From an uncultured bacterium (GTDB taxonomy: Bacteria; Patescibacteriota; Gracilibacteria; Absconditabacterales; Absconditicoccaceae): a DNA stretch of 60,746 nt. The notes beneath the pieces were generated by a model, which was not told where the DNA came from, searched no databases, and worked only from the letters and a program-made list of their open reading frames with translations. Location: contig CAIVEC010000036.1 of NCBI GenBank assembly GCA_903904875.1, forward strand, positions 1 to 60,746, read 5' to 3'. The position numbers were made by a program, and so were the translations under genes. This document shows, piece by piece, positions 20,381 through 30,498 of this stretch; position 1 is the stretch's first letter, and each line of letters begins with the position of its first letter.

Positions 20381-20454
20381 TCGGGGATGCGGGACTCGAA
20401 CTCGCGGCCTCTTGGTCCCAAACCAAGCGCTCTAGCCATCTGAGCTAATCCCCG
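20381..20454 (-). tRNA. tRNA-Pro (UGG)
   Basis: Full cloverleaf with acceptor CGGGGAT/ATCCCCG, D-stem GCTC/GAGC, anticodon loop TTTGGGA (anticodon UGG). The C1-G72 pair is typical of bacterial tRNA-Pro. The T-stem has one A-C mismatch (GCGAG against CCCGC). CCA is not encoded. Confidence 0.93.
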
Positions 20455-20494
20455 GCTAGACTTGAGTTGACAACGACCAATTGTTTTTTTGTAC

Positions 20495-20569
20495 TGGTGC
20501 CAGGAGGCAGAATTGAACTGCCGACACAAGGCTTTTCAGGCCTCTGCTCTACCACTGAGCTACCCTGGC
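20495..20569 (-). tRNA. tRNA-Phe (GAA)
   Basis: Cloverleaf with acceptor GCCAGGG/TCCTGGC, anticodon loop CTGAAAA (anticodon GAA), T-loop TTCAATT. The 3' CCA is encoded, unlike tRNA-Pro next to it. Confidence 0.95.
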
Positions 20570-20645
20570 TTATCATCTTAATTGCTTCAAAACGCGGACT
20601 GAAACGAAGTGGAACCCCGTACCAGCGGGGCTGGCATACACTGAA

Positions 20646-20722
20646 TGGTGGGCATAGATGGACTCGAACCATCGACCTCGTCCTTATCAGAGACGCGCTC
20701 TAACCAACTGAGCTATATGCCC
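20646..20722 (-). tRNA. tRNA-Ile (GAU)
   Basis: Cloverleaf with acceptor GGGCATA/TATGCCC, anticodon loop CTGATAA (anticodon GAU), T-loop TTCGAGT and encoded CCA. First of three tRNA genes on this strand. It is not in an rRNA spacer, where tRNA-Ile is often found. Confidence 0.95.
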
Positions 20723-20868
20723 TTATCTTAATGTATTTTAGCAATACAAAAAAATAAAGCTGGTTGACTATATAATAATATAATGAGCAATTTCAAGCAA
20801 AAATTGCTTGTTTGAAAAACAGAAATAATTACGATGAGCTAAATCTATCCTTATATAGAGCAATACAT

Positions 20869-22488
20869 ATGAAACAGTTCGGCATCAGCCAAGAGAGAAA
20901 AAAGACCTGGAAAAGTTACCTTAAATACATGAATGGGACATTCGTCATCCTCATTGTTTTCTGTTTCATCTTTTTCACATTTTTTGCCAAGACCAGCAGT
21001 ATACTTTTTGCCAAAAACAAGATAGATGTATTCGAAGAAAATCTCGGTCAGATAGCATTTGACTTCCGGATCTTCGACAAGGATTTGTCTAAATTTCTGA
21101 TGACGCTGGATGATATCGTTCAGAGCTACAATAAGGGAGATAATATCTTTGTCACCAAAGAGAAAGAGATAAATTTCTGCCGGGATTATATAGAACAGAA
21201 TAAGGAATATCTCAAAAAGGTGGGATTTTCCAACTACGACAAACTCATAAATTTTTTCTCTGATCTGAAAAGCTATCAAAAAGAATTTTTTGAACTCTTA
21301 GGCCAAAATCAGTCATTCAACTATCTGGTCATCTTACAGAATACGAACGAAAAAAGGCCGAATGGGTGATTTTTCTGATCATTCGCATTTGTCACCATCA
21401 ACCAATGACATATCAAGAATCTAGAGATCGTGGATTCATATTATCCTGACTTTATCGCATATAAGACCCGTATCATCGCACCTGCACGGACAGCACCGTT
21501 TTTGCCGGATCGCAAGATAGGATTCATCGCAGGGAATAAATTCGGATTCACCGATATCGACGGAAAAAATCTGAAAGATCTCTACGAATTGATGTTCAAT
21601 AAGACGTATGAAATGCGGAAAGTTCAACAGACGATGCAGCCGGATCTGTACAATAAATTATTGAACCAAAACATCAAAGGAGTGATCTTCATCAGATCGG
21701 ATCTTTTGGAAAGTTTCTTCACCAATTTCAAGCAAAAGGTATGGGAACGGCAGTTCCTCAACGCTTCCATCGACTTGATCAGAAAGGAAGTCCGTGGAAA
21801 TAAGAAAGAATTGTACATCAAGGAAATCAAACAGTATTTTGATAGTCAGAAATGAAATATCATAAAGAATGTAGTGAATAGGTTCGACGAAATAGCGAAC
21901 AAGCAATACATCACGATGTATCTCTCGAATGTCTCTACAGGATTTAATGCGGTACTTATGAAAAATAATTTAACGAATATATTTGACCCGAATTACATCT
22001 ATTTCCGGGATACCAACGTCAGTTATAATAAAATCGACGGATTCGTCACGAAACACATCCAAATCGATGACGAACAAGGCATGATCCAGAAAGACAGCAA
22101 AAACGATATCGTAGATATTAGTGATTTGAAAAACGGGAAGTATACCATCAATATCTATTATAAATTCAGCATCCCGGACTATTATCCGACGTTTATCCAA
22201 GAGCTGGAAAAGAAATACGAAATCCAAATCACGGATAGGGAAATGGCAATTTTGGGACTGAAATCAGGAATGTACGACGAGCCGGGACAAGGCAAGGTCA
22301 GAAAATGGCGGGAAACCAAAGCGACCATCTATTTCCCGCAATATATCAAAGTCACGAATGTGACCGGAGATATCTACTATCAAGCGCCATTTTACCCTCC
22401 GTTTGCTAATGGGCTATTTTATCAGATGGGAAGCATAGAAAACAACACCACAAGAGCCATCAGGATCAATATAACCATCAATAAATAA
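20869..22488 (+). CDS. DUF4012-like membrane-anchored protein
   Basis: A 539-residue protein with one N-terminal transmembrane helix (about residues 26-45, GTFVILIVFCFIFFTFFAK) and a large extracytoplasmic domain. The block YLVILQNTNEKRPNGGFFGS and the following segment match the DUF4012 hallmark (LQN..E.RPTGGF.GS), with glycines from UGA; this family is frequent in candidate-phyla and Gram-positive envelopes, function unknown. No in-frame ATG lies further upstream; a TTG at 20812 would add 19 residues. It is separated from the tRNA cluster by a divergent AT-rich region and followed by a spacer repeat and terminator. Confidence 0.75.
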
Positions 22489-22489
22489 G

Positions 22490-22541
22490 ACACAAGGAGC
22501 AAGGAGCAGGAAAATAACTTGTAACTTGGAACTTGTAACCA
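22490..22541. repeat. GTTACAAGTT/GCTCC spacer repeat, copy 1 (inverted)
   Basis: Contains AAGGAGCAAGGAGCAGG followed by AACTTGTAACTTGGAACTTG. Its complement resembles copies at 48639, 49401 and 54817: a 7-base-periodic GTTACAGG part next to repeats of GCTCC. Confidence 0.65.
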
Positions 22542-22586
22542 ATATTATATATAATTTTTAAAAAAAGAGAAGTAAATATACAGGAA

Positions 22587-22613
22587 AAGCCAGGATTTCT
22601 TGGCATTTTTTTT
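22587..22613 (+). terminator. Intrinsic terminator
   Basis: GCCAGG pairs with CTTGGC (one G-T) around ATTT, followed by eight T. Confidence 0.7.
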
Positions 22614-22660
22614 GTTTAGGGGTAAAATTGAAATATACAGTTTTATTTAATGGATGAGCT

Positions 22661-23701
22661 ATGACATCAGTCAAACATTTGGATACTAACTATCAAGAAG
22701 CATCTAAAGAGCAAGCATCAAAAGAGGAAAGGGATTATGTCAAAGAAACTCTCGAAAAAGAATGAGTGACAGCGCTTTTTAAGAAAGAGATAACTAATCT
22801 GAAATCCAAAATCATAAAGAATTTTCATAACGATAATTACCAAGCTTTTGAAATAGATAAGACGTTTGATACAGAAAAACAATCAATGAGAGATATCATC
22901 GACCAAGAACCAACAATCAAAACAAAATACGAAGCAGTGGTAAAAAGAGGGAAAGCAGGTGAAATAAAAGGATTCAGTGAATGAGTATTACTTCTTCAAG
23001 CATTGGCTATCAAATGTATAAAAAAACTCGCCAATGGAGAAAAAATAGAAGAAAAACTCCAAAGCCGGAATGGCTCAACATTCAAATCTGCAGAAATGGA
23101 TGGAATCTTAGGACCAAACACGTTCTATGTCTTGGCATCTATAGCCAAGGATAGAAACATATCATTCAATGGTGTGGTAGATAAACCGCTTTTGGACGCA
23201 ATGATCAATGTCTGTAAAGAAACACCAGTTGTAAAAGTTGATAAATCAGCGGCAATTACAAAGAAACTAATAGTAATACCAGCAATAACTACGGACAAAA
23301 ATCAACAAACAATGACTACCAAAACAAAAGCAGAAAATACAAAAATAGGGACAGACGAAGTGTTTACTATCATAGAAATATCAGATCCTAAAGAAAAACC
23401 AGGATTTTGGGATGATCGAAGAAAATTAGGAGAAACAGACAAAAATACCGTGAAAGAGATATATCAAAAAATAATGGACGCAGACAAAGAAGAAGCCAAA
23501 ATAAAAACCATCATAGATGGATTAGACGAAAAAGTATTATTATGACTCAAAGATATATTGACCAAAAAAATATATTTACTCAAGGAAGCACATAACGATA
23601 AAGATTTGGAATGGTTCAGAACAATGGCACAAATGACAGTCACCAGACGTAATGAATTAATAACACAAAATAAACAGACAGAAGAAGCAACACCCCTTTA
23701 A
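22661..23701 (+). CDS. Lys-rich protein with peptidoglycan-binding-like motif
   Basis: A 346-residue polar protein without signal peptide or membrane segment. The segment MDGILGPNTFYVLASIAKD resembles the DG..G..T pattern of PG_binding_1 domains, which bind cell-wall glycan in other bacteria; similarity is short, so the call is tentative. The rest is rich in Lys, Glu, Asp and Thr, with predicted helices. Four UGA codons are in frame. The gene is followed after 24 bases by a 682-aa protein of similar composition, so they form an operon. Function unknown. Confidence 0.6.
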
Positions 23702-23725
23702 CTTTTACTATCTTACACTACCACC

Positions 23726-25774
23726 ATGGCAACTTTAGAAAAAATCTCTTCACAAGAATCTGCTCTAGAAAACGAAATCAACAAGACGTTGAGCGGTTTT
23801 TCAGCAGAAACAAAAGAATTAAAAAGCAAAGTTCTCAAACCACTATCAAATGCAGAAATGCAAAAAGAAATTGATAGCGGAGAACTCAAAAAAAGGATAG
23901 ATGCATACATCACAATAAACCAAAAACCTATCGAAGGAATCACTCTAGAGATGGATAATGCAAATTCAATGGTAGAGATGACATATGTGTTTTCATTTGA
24001 GGGTGTAGAGAAAAAACTACTTGGATATTTCAAAATCATGGGAGAAGAAGAAAATAACAATTATATCCAATTCCAAAAACCTCCAAAAGCAAAAAGCGAA
24101 ATAAATAACATAGAAGTATATGATACCAATAAACTCAACATAGAAGAATGATATAAGGGCTGAGAAATATATGATGTAAATATCGTAAAAATTCCAAGTA
24201 AAGGGATTGATATCAGAATAGTAAGAAATGAAATGAAAGAAAAAGAAAAAGCCAAGGAGAAAATAAGAAAATATGAACTAAAAGGCGATTTTACAGCAGA
24301 GACATTCAAGGATGCAGAACTAGAAAATACAAATATAGAAACGCTCCAATACACAAAATTCGGAAAAGAAGTAGTGGAGGAAGGTGATGGATATTATAGA
24401 GCGATCTTTATGAAAGAAGGAGAGAAATATAAAGAAATCGGAAAAGTATATTTCAATAAACAAGGTGAAGTGGATACAAAAAACACAAAAGAGTCTCAAG
24501 ACTTCACGCTCCTAGGAGTGCCGATGAAAGTAGCAGTAGATACAGACAAAAACACTTTTACGTTAGAAAATATAGATGATCTCAAAAAAAAGATTAAAGA
24601 CCATAGAGAAGTACTCAAAACCTATATCTGAAATGCTGTATTCGGCGATTATACCAAATACAAAGGATTTAATATCCCTTTAGGTGGAGAACGAAAACAA
24701 ACAAAACTTCTAGGATTGAAACTTATAGATGATATATATACGTTCAAACGAGCAGGAGAAGAAGATAAAGAAAAAAAGAGCATCAATTTCTGATTTACAG
24801 ACACTAATGAATTGTTACTTAAAGATGCTGCAGGAAAAGATACAGATGCTATTACTATTGAAACAAAAAAAGCTAATAGAAAAGAATTACATGACATCAC
24901 TAAGGATGCGCAGAAAGAACAATTGCTTATCAACCAAGCAAGCAAGGAATTGACAACTAATCAAGAGAAACCAGAACTTGAAAATGCGCCTACCTTGTTA
25001 GAAAAAGATTATCTCTATAGCAGTGATGCAGCAAAGATAGAATATCATAACAAACAAGGAAATTTAATCACAAGCATATTAGCAAGCAAAACAGAGACTA
25101 ATGAATGGAAACTTGGAGAACTTTCAGAAACTCCAAAACCAGAAGATCTATTCAAATATCTCAAGACTGGCATGAAAAAAGAATTTCGAGATAGTATCAA
25201 GGACATTAATATTTTTGAAAATGATATGTACACAGCATTTGCTGCCTTACGAACAAACGAAAACAACAAATTAAATGCACCAAGAAAAATAGTAAGAGTC
25301 TTGGATGATGAAAAAAATGGTGTCTACAAATATTATAAAGTAAATCAGAATAAAGATGGAGAAGCTTTTGTCTTCGAGGAAGATGATGAACTCTATGATG
25401 AATCTAAAAGAATCATGGATAAAGTTTTGAAAAATATCGATATCATAAAAAAAATAGAAACAGTAGACATGGAGTATAAAGACAAAAAAGAAAAAAAAGA
25501 AAAAGCATTTACTCAATTCGTAGGAGGAAGCGGACTTTTGCCTATCGATACAAAAGCGAAAATAGCATTTTTACAAGAAAAAAATCCTCTAGTTAGAACA
25601 TTTATTCGAGGAAAAAAGACTGAGAACATCCAAAGTTTTCCTATTACATTTGACATCAAGGAAACTAAAATCACGGCAAACGAAAAAGAACAAACGATTA
25701 ATAATCAAAAATATAAAACAAGACTGGAAGATGATGGTAAAAAACTTACCTTACGATTTGATGATATAAAATAA
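23726..25774 (+). CDS. Large Lys/Glu-rich protein of unknown function (682 aa)
   Basis: A 682-residue, very polar protein (Lys, Glu, Asp, Asn dominate) with no signal peptide, membrane helix or cysteine. It has recurring beta-rich segments such as GYFKIMGEEENNNYIQF and GYYRAIFMKEGEKYKEIG that may be degenerate repeats of one module. I recognise no family. Four in-frame UGA codons join four open stretches. It is co-oriented with and 24 bases after the 346-aa gene, and ends at a good terminator. Structural or cargo protein is possible; nothing firmer can be said. Confidence 0.6.
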
Positions 25775-25795
25775 AAAAATATATAAAATATAATA

Positions 25796-25818
25796 AACCT
25801 CGCCAACGCGGGGTTTTT
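25796..25818 (+). terminator. Intrinsic terminator
   Basis: AACCTCGC pairs with GCGGGGTT (one T-G) around a four-base loop, followed by a T-tract. Confidence 0.75.
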
Positions 25819-25876
25819 GTATATTTGAGATGTAATCGGCAAAAAAGCCAAAAACAAAGCTTTCCCAAAAATTGAC

Positions 25877-25904
25877 TTGACTTTTTATAGTATTTAAGTA
25901 TTTT
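25877..25904 (+). promoter_or_regulatory. Promoter, TTGACT-N16-TATTTT
   Basis: TTGACT, 16-base spacer and TATTTT, 42 bases before the ATG at 25947. A second overlapping TTGACT lies five bases upstream. Confidence 0.5.
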
Positions 25905-25946
25905 TGTTGTAAGAAACATATATAAAAACTAAAATATAATCACACC

Positions 25947-26474
25947 ATGAAAAAAATAATAGCTTTCATAATCAGCATTGTGATTTACGTTGGTCTTGGA
26001 ACCAATGGATTTGCACAAGACACAACAGCAGATAAAAGCACTACGGTATCTGCACTCTGCGCAGCACAGGAAGAAATCGTGCAAGATATGCTTTCAGGCG
26101 TGTATACCATAAATGGTAAAATAGACGTCGTGCAAGAATACAGCAAAGAGATGGGCATAAGAATTGCCGAATGTCTGAAAAATGACATGATCAACACAGG
26201 CAAAAAGATCAGGGATAATGCCCTGAACGGAAAGTTTAAAAAAATAAAGCTGAGGTTTGAACGGCCCAGCGATAAAAAATTTAAAGTGCCCAGAAAGGCA
26301 CGAAGGAAGTACAAGCGAGCATACAAAAGCTTGAAAAAAGAATTTATTAACGTCAGAAAATCAAAAACATTAAACGAAGTGTTAAGCGAAAAAAACCTGA
26401 TTAAAAAAATAGGAAAGGTTGATAAAATCTTAACACACAAGTTTAAAAAAGATGTTAATACAATTTCTAAGTAA
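25947..26474 (+). CDS. Small basic exported protein (175 aa)
   Basis: A 175-residue protein with a signal peptide (MKKIIAFIISIVIYVGLGTN, cleavage near GFAQD). The mature part has two cysteines near its start (ALCAA and AECLK) and then becomes strongly basic (KKIKLRFE, ARRKYKRAYKSLKK). The charge suggests contact with nucleic acid or acidic envelope polymers. It contains no UGA. It has its own promoter and terminator and is therefore monocistronic. No family recognised. Confidence 0.7.
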   Translation: MKKIIAFIISIVIYVGLGTNGFAQDTTADKSTTVSALCAAQEEIVQDMLSGVYTINGKIDVVQEYSKEMGIRIAECLKNDMINTGKKIRDNALNGKFKKIKLRFERPSDKKFKVPRKARRKYKRAYKSLKKEFINVRKSKTLNEVLSEKNLIKKIGKVDKILTHKFKKDVNTISK

Positions 26475-26482
26475 CAATCTAC

Positions 26483-26513
26483 AAGCAGCCGTTATTACGG
26501 TTGCTTTTTTTTG
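26483..26513 (+). terminator. Intrinsic terminator
   Basis: AGCAGCCGT pairs with ACGGTTGCT around TATT, followed by eight T. Confidence 0.8.
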
Positions 26514-26691
26514 GTAAATCGGTATGTAATGAGACGCAATAAAAACTTGAAAATAGTGAAAGTTTTTATGACATCGAAATCATACCGGTGATTTTTGATA
26601 CATAAAGCACAAGTCCGCCACCGCGGAAGAAGTGATTTATGATTTCAAAAACAATCGGTATGTAAGAATCGTTTATTTCAGAGATATAGCC

Positions 26692-27132
26692 ATGAAAGTC
26701 AAAATCCCTATCACCACCAATGCACTCTGCGTAGATGCTTCCTGTACAGGCAATCCCTGAATCATGGAATACAGGGCAGTCGATCTCAAAGCACGGAAAG
26801 AGGTCTTTCGTTCTCCTATCTACAAGAGGGGGACAAATAATCTCGGGGAATTTTTGGCGATTTACGACGCTATCAGATATATCGAAAAACTGGAGAAGAA
26901 AAAAAGCAAAAAAAGATATGAATGCATCTTCAGCGATTCCGAAACGGCGCTCGCACGGATGAGATCGAAAAAAATAAAAACAACACTGGAATATACCAAG
27001 GAAACAAAAGAGCTGCTCACTAAAGTGCAGGATGCACTCACCCGGATCAAGACGCATGATTTCACGATACCGATCCGTAAACGGGAAACAGAGATCCGAG
27101 GAGAGATACCAGCGGATTTCGACAGAAAATAA
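26692..27132 (+). CDS. rnhA: Ribonuclease HI family protein
   Basis: Degrades RNA in RNA-DNA hybrids. The 146-aa protein has the RNase H core: VDASCTGNPG (Asp15), the NNLGEFLAI motif (Glu53), FSDSETAL (Asp82) and the terminal GEIPADFDRK (Asp142), the four metal ligands. Three reassigned codons stand out. CGG at residue 89 lies in the ALAxMRSKK motif where the family has Trp. CGG at 131 and CGA at 136 give KWETEIWGEIPADF, the conserved ending. UGA gives Gly in GNPG. The ATG at 26692 leaves a normal short N-terminus. The gene stands alone, followed by a spacer repeat. Confidence 0.9.
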
Positions 27133-27140
27133 ATAAAACT

Positions 27141-27253
27141 AATTAAGAATGAATAATGTATGAATCATCTTCTCATAAACTATTGTAAATTACAATAGTC
27201 CATTACAAAGCAAATCCGACATTATTCACTATTCATTTTTCATTATTCATTAA
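27141..27253. repeat. Nested palindromic spacer repeat, copy B
   Basis: Outer arms AATGAATAATGT and ACATTATTC, inner perfect palindrome ACTATTGTAA-A-TTACAATAGT (27179-27199), then the tail TTCATTTTTCATTATTCATT. This is the best preserved of four copies in the window. Confidence 0.8.
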
Positions 27254-27275
27254 TTTACTCTTCAACGTTGATATT

Positions 27276-29432
27276 ATGATACTAAATAGCAAATATAGAT
27301 ATATCTGATTAGATTTTGAAACGACCGGACTTGATTACAGCAAGGATGAACCCATCCAGATAGGGATCATAGAGATTGATGAAAGCGGAAAAATCATCGG
27401 TGAATATCAGTCATTGATCAAACCGGATACCAAAACCGATGAACTCAAACATATCGTCGGATTCATCACCGGACTCTCGATAAGCGACCTGGAAACAGCT
27501 CCGACAAGAGAGCAGGTATTGCCGCAGATAGAGAAATTCTTCTGAGAAAATATCATCATCATCTGACACAATATCGGGTTCGATCTCGATTTTATGAACA
27601 AATATTTTCCATCGCTTACCTACCATTCCAAGATAGATACCATGCAATTGGCACAGACGATAGTGCACTACACACCGAGCTATGCATTGGAAGTGCTGAT
27701 AGAGAATCTGAAAGCGGAAAAAATATTCAACAATATCTTCAGTGACGAAGACCATGGCGAAGAGAAATCGCATGACGCGTTTTTTGATACAAAGAACAGT
27801 ATTAAGTTGTTTTTGTATTTCGTAGCATATCTTTATGAGCTCATAGATTCCTATCCTAATCTGGTCCATATCATCAATCAATGAGAAGGCATCCGGAAAG
27901 AGATATTACAACTGAACAAATACAAAGACACACCGAAAATAAAAGTGAATTTTCCGGCACTGGAAAGGATATCGCCGAATCATACCAGCGTACCGAAATC
28001 ATTGGAAGGGATAAACACGGACACGCTAGAAAACCAGAAGAAATATTATATCGGCAATATAGCGATCAAGGATCTCCTTACCGCTTTGGCGGCGAACAAG
28101 AACGTGATCCTGGCATTCCAGAACATCCAGAAGCTGGACATCGCCAAATCAGTCTTGAACGATATAGGAATCAAGAATATAGGTTTCACGAAAGAAGAGC
28201 AGACCATCAATCAGGAGATGTTCCAGAAATTCCTGAACAAAGGGAAATTCATCCAGGAAGAAATATTGTTTATCATCAAGTATCTTTCGCATCTCAAAAG
28301 AGGGCTCGGGGTTTTGAATCTGAACAATCAATCTGATTACAGGATCTATTATTATATCAAGGACACGAGAAACCAGTGTAAATATCCTATCATTCTGACC
28401 ACCCATCACGGATTGTTCTCGGCGATGCAGGACAATGAAGAATTATATAAAGATTACGATATCTGTTTTTTCGACACGGAACAACGGTATAAGACGTATA
28501 ATTTTTTCCTCTCCAGTCCCTGCGATCTGTATTATACCTTGAACATTTTAGAATCATTCATCTATCAGCAAGAAGTGGATAATCAGATTCAGTGAACCAA
28601 AAATGAGTCTGAAGAATTACAGGAATTCGTAAATACGTTTCAAATATTCATAGGAGTGTTATTCAACGAAAGCAAGAAGCTGTTCATCAAAACGGAGAAT
28701 ACGATGATACCGCACGACCCGATCCGGGATCATGGAGATTTTTATCAGACGAATCTGTTGCGGAAACAATTGATCGAAAAGAAAGAGGGGCTCCAGAAAG
28801 TCCTTTCTGAGGATAATTATAAGCTCTTGAACAAACATCTGGATCAGATACAGAAAGTCTTTGACGGAGTCGTGAATATATTCAAGAAGATGTACGGCAA
28901 TGGGGAATTTTATTTCACCTATGGCGAAGCGCAGAAATTCACTGACTGGAAAGAATTCGTTGATGCATTCAAAAATAAGGTCATTTTCTTCACCAATACC
29001 AATAAGCAAGCTACAAAACTTAGTGAAAAAGAAACGATAAATACGCAGAGCATCAAATTAGTGCAACCGAAGGTGGATCAGCTAGTAGAATATATCAGTA
29101 ATGAAATAGAGAAATCACCTGAAGAAATCTCGTATTTCATCTTCTCGCCGAAGAAAGAGGAGTCCAAAAAAATATTTGAAGATTTGTGCAAAAAGAATAT
29201 ACATACCAAAGCATTATTGCTCGTGGAAAATATCACGGGCGGTATCGGAAAAAATATCTTCAAAGCCAAACAGACAAAAAACAAAATAATCATCTGATGA
29301 TATAATTTTATTCTCTATCTCTATGCCAGCAAGATTCCGATCAAAGAGATCATCCTCTTCAACGCAAGAGGACCGAGCGAGCAGAACATCTTGGATGACA
29401 TCAAACGGTACAATATCTCGAACATTTTATAA
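27276..29432 (+). CDS. DnaQ-type 3'-5' exonuclease fused to a helicase-like region
   Basis: A 718-residue protein. Residues 1-200 are a DEDDh exonuclease: motif ExoI GLDFETTGLD, ExoII IIGHNIGFDLDF and ExoIII SHDAFFDTKNSIKLF. The following ~500 residues show helicase-like blocks in DinG-like order, such as NVILAFQN, PIILTTHHGLFSA, ICFFDTEQWYKTYN and a terminal IIIGGYNFILYLYASKIPIK, but no intact Walker A is visible. The architecture recalls Gram-positive DinG (exonuclease plus helicase fold). Two consecutive UGA codons encode IIIGGY, and CGG gives Trp in EQWYKTY. It lies 11 bases upstream of the metallopeptidase gene. Probably DNA repair; ATPase activity doubtful. Confidence 0.75.
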
Positions 29433-29443
29433 ACAGATTATGA

Positions 29444-30370
29444 ATGAAGAAAAGAATCATCGTACTCATCAAATTTATCATTTTAGTGGCTATTTTCTAT
29501 GTGCTCTTAGCATTCAATGTTTTCCGTATAGGAGAAAAGTTGGTGCCGAGTACTAAGGATTATTTACAGATCAATGTACCTCAGGAAAATCAGAACCTTG
29601 AAGAGAATTATATGAATAACGACACCGCCACACAAGCGTCAACAGGGCATTTTGCAGCAGGAAACATGGCAAATTTGGAAAGCTTATGCAATAACATAGC
29701 TATCTGCGATAAAATACATTTCAACGGAACTTTCTCAGAAACAGAAAAATACAATTATACGAAATTTTTCAGCAAAATCGTGCAATTCATAGCTGACAAC
29801 GGAAATCAGAACAAGGATATAAAAGAGGTGATAAACAAAATAGATATCAACAAAGAGAATGGCAATAGAAGAGGATATGCGACACACGACACCATTATTT
29901 TCAATCTCGGATCCGTAAAATCCAATAAAGAATTCATTGAACTCTCAACGCATGAAATGGGACACATCACCGACCTAGGATATATCGAGTGATTATCGTC
30001 GAAGAAAGATAAGAATTACACGGAATTCGGTAAAGTGGTATTCGCCATCGATGATCTTTCATTATCATTTTACAAGCTTTCATGGGATAACGAAACCATC
30101 AGGAAAGCTGAAGCAAAGAAAAAAAATTTCTGCAGCGGATACGGGATGAGCGATCCATTCGAAGATTTCGCGGAATGTTTCAATCTCTATACCAACCACA
30201 ATATCTTCTTTAGGCAAATAGCTAAAACAGATAGCGTGCTCAAAAAGAAATATAACTTCATCGCAGGGATTTTTAATGGACAATACATCAGTTCAAACAG
30301 CCAGGATCTCACCTTAATAAAAACAAATTCCGCTCGAAGACCGCGAGACACCACGAAACTATCAAATTAA
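29444..30370 (+). CDS. Membrane-anchored zinc metallopeptidase-like protein
   Basis: A 308-residue protein with an N-terminal hydrophobic segment (KFIILVAIFYVLLAFNVF), probably a signal anchor or uncleaved signal. The catalytic domain carries HEMGH at residues 170-174, the HExxH zinc-protease motif, and FAE at 242-244, about 70 residues on, which would supply the third zinc ligand as in gluzincins. The active site would face outside the cell. Start chosen at MKKRIIV, which overlaps nothing and gives the membrane segment. It directly follows the exonuclease gene. The specific peptidase family is not identified. Confidence 0.65.
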
Positions 30371-30491
30371 GAATTAATAATTAATGATGAATGATGTATG
30401 AATCATCTTATTAGAAACTGTTGTAGTCTACGATAGTCCACACGAAGAAAAAATCCAACATTATTCATTTTTCATTTTTAATTATTCATTA
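30370..30491. repeat. Nested palindromic spacer repeat, copy C
   Basis: ATGAATGATGTATGAATCATCTT, then a degenerate core ACTGTTGTAGTCTACGATAGT (split here for reading), then AACATTATTCATTTTTC and ATTATTCATT. Same organisation as the copy at 27141. Confidence 0.65.
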
Positions 30492-30498
30492 TGTTTTT

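Noticed and set aside
22661-25774. Prophage remnant
   Set aside because: A peptidoglycan-binding-like motif alone is not enough; no terminase, portal, capsid or integrase gene is present.
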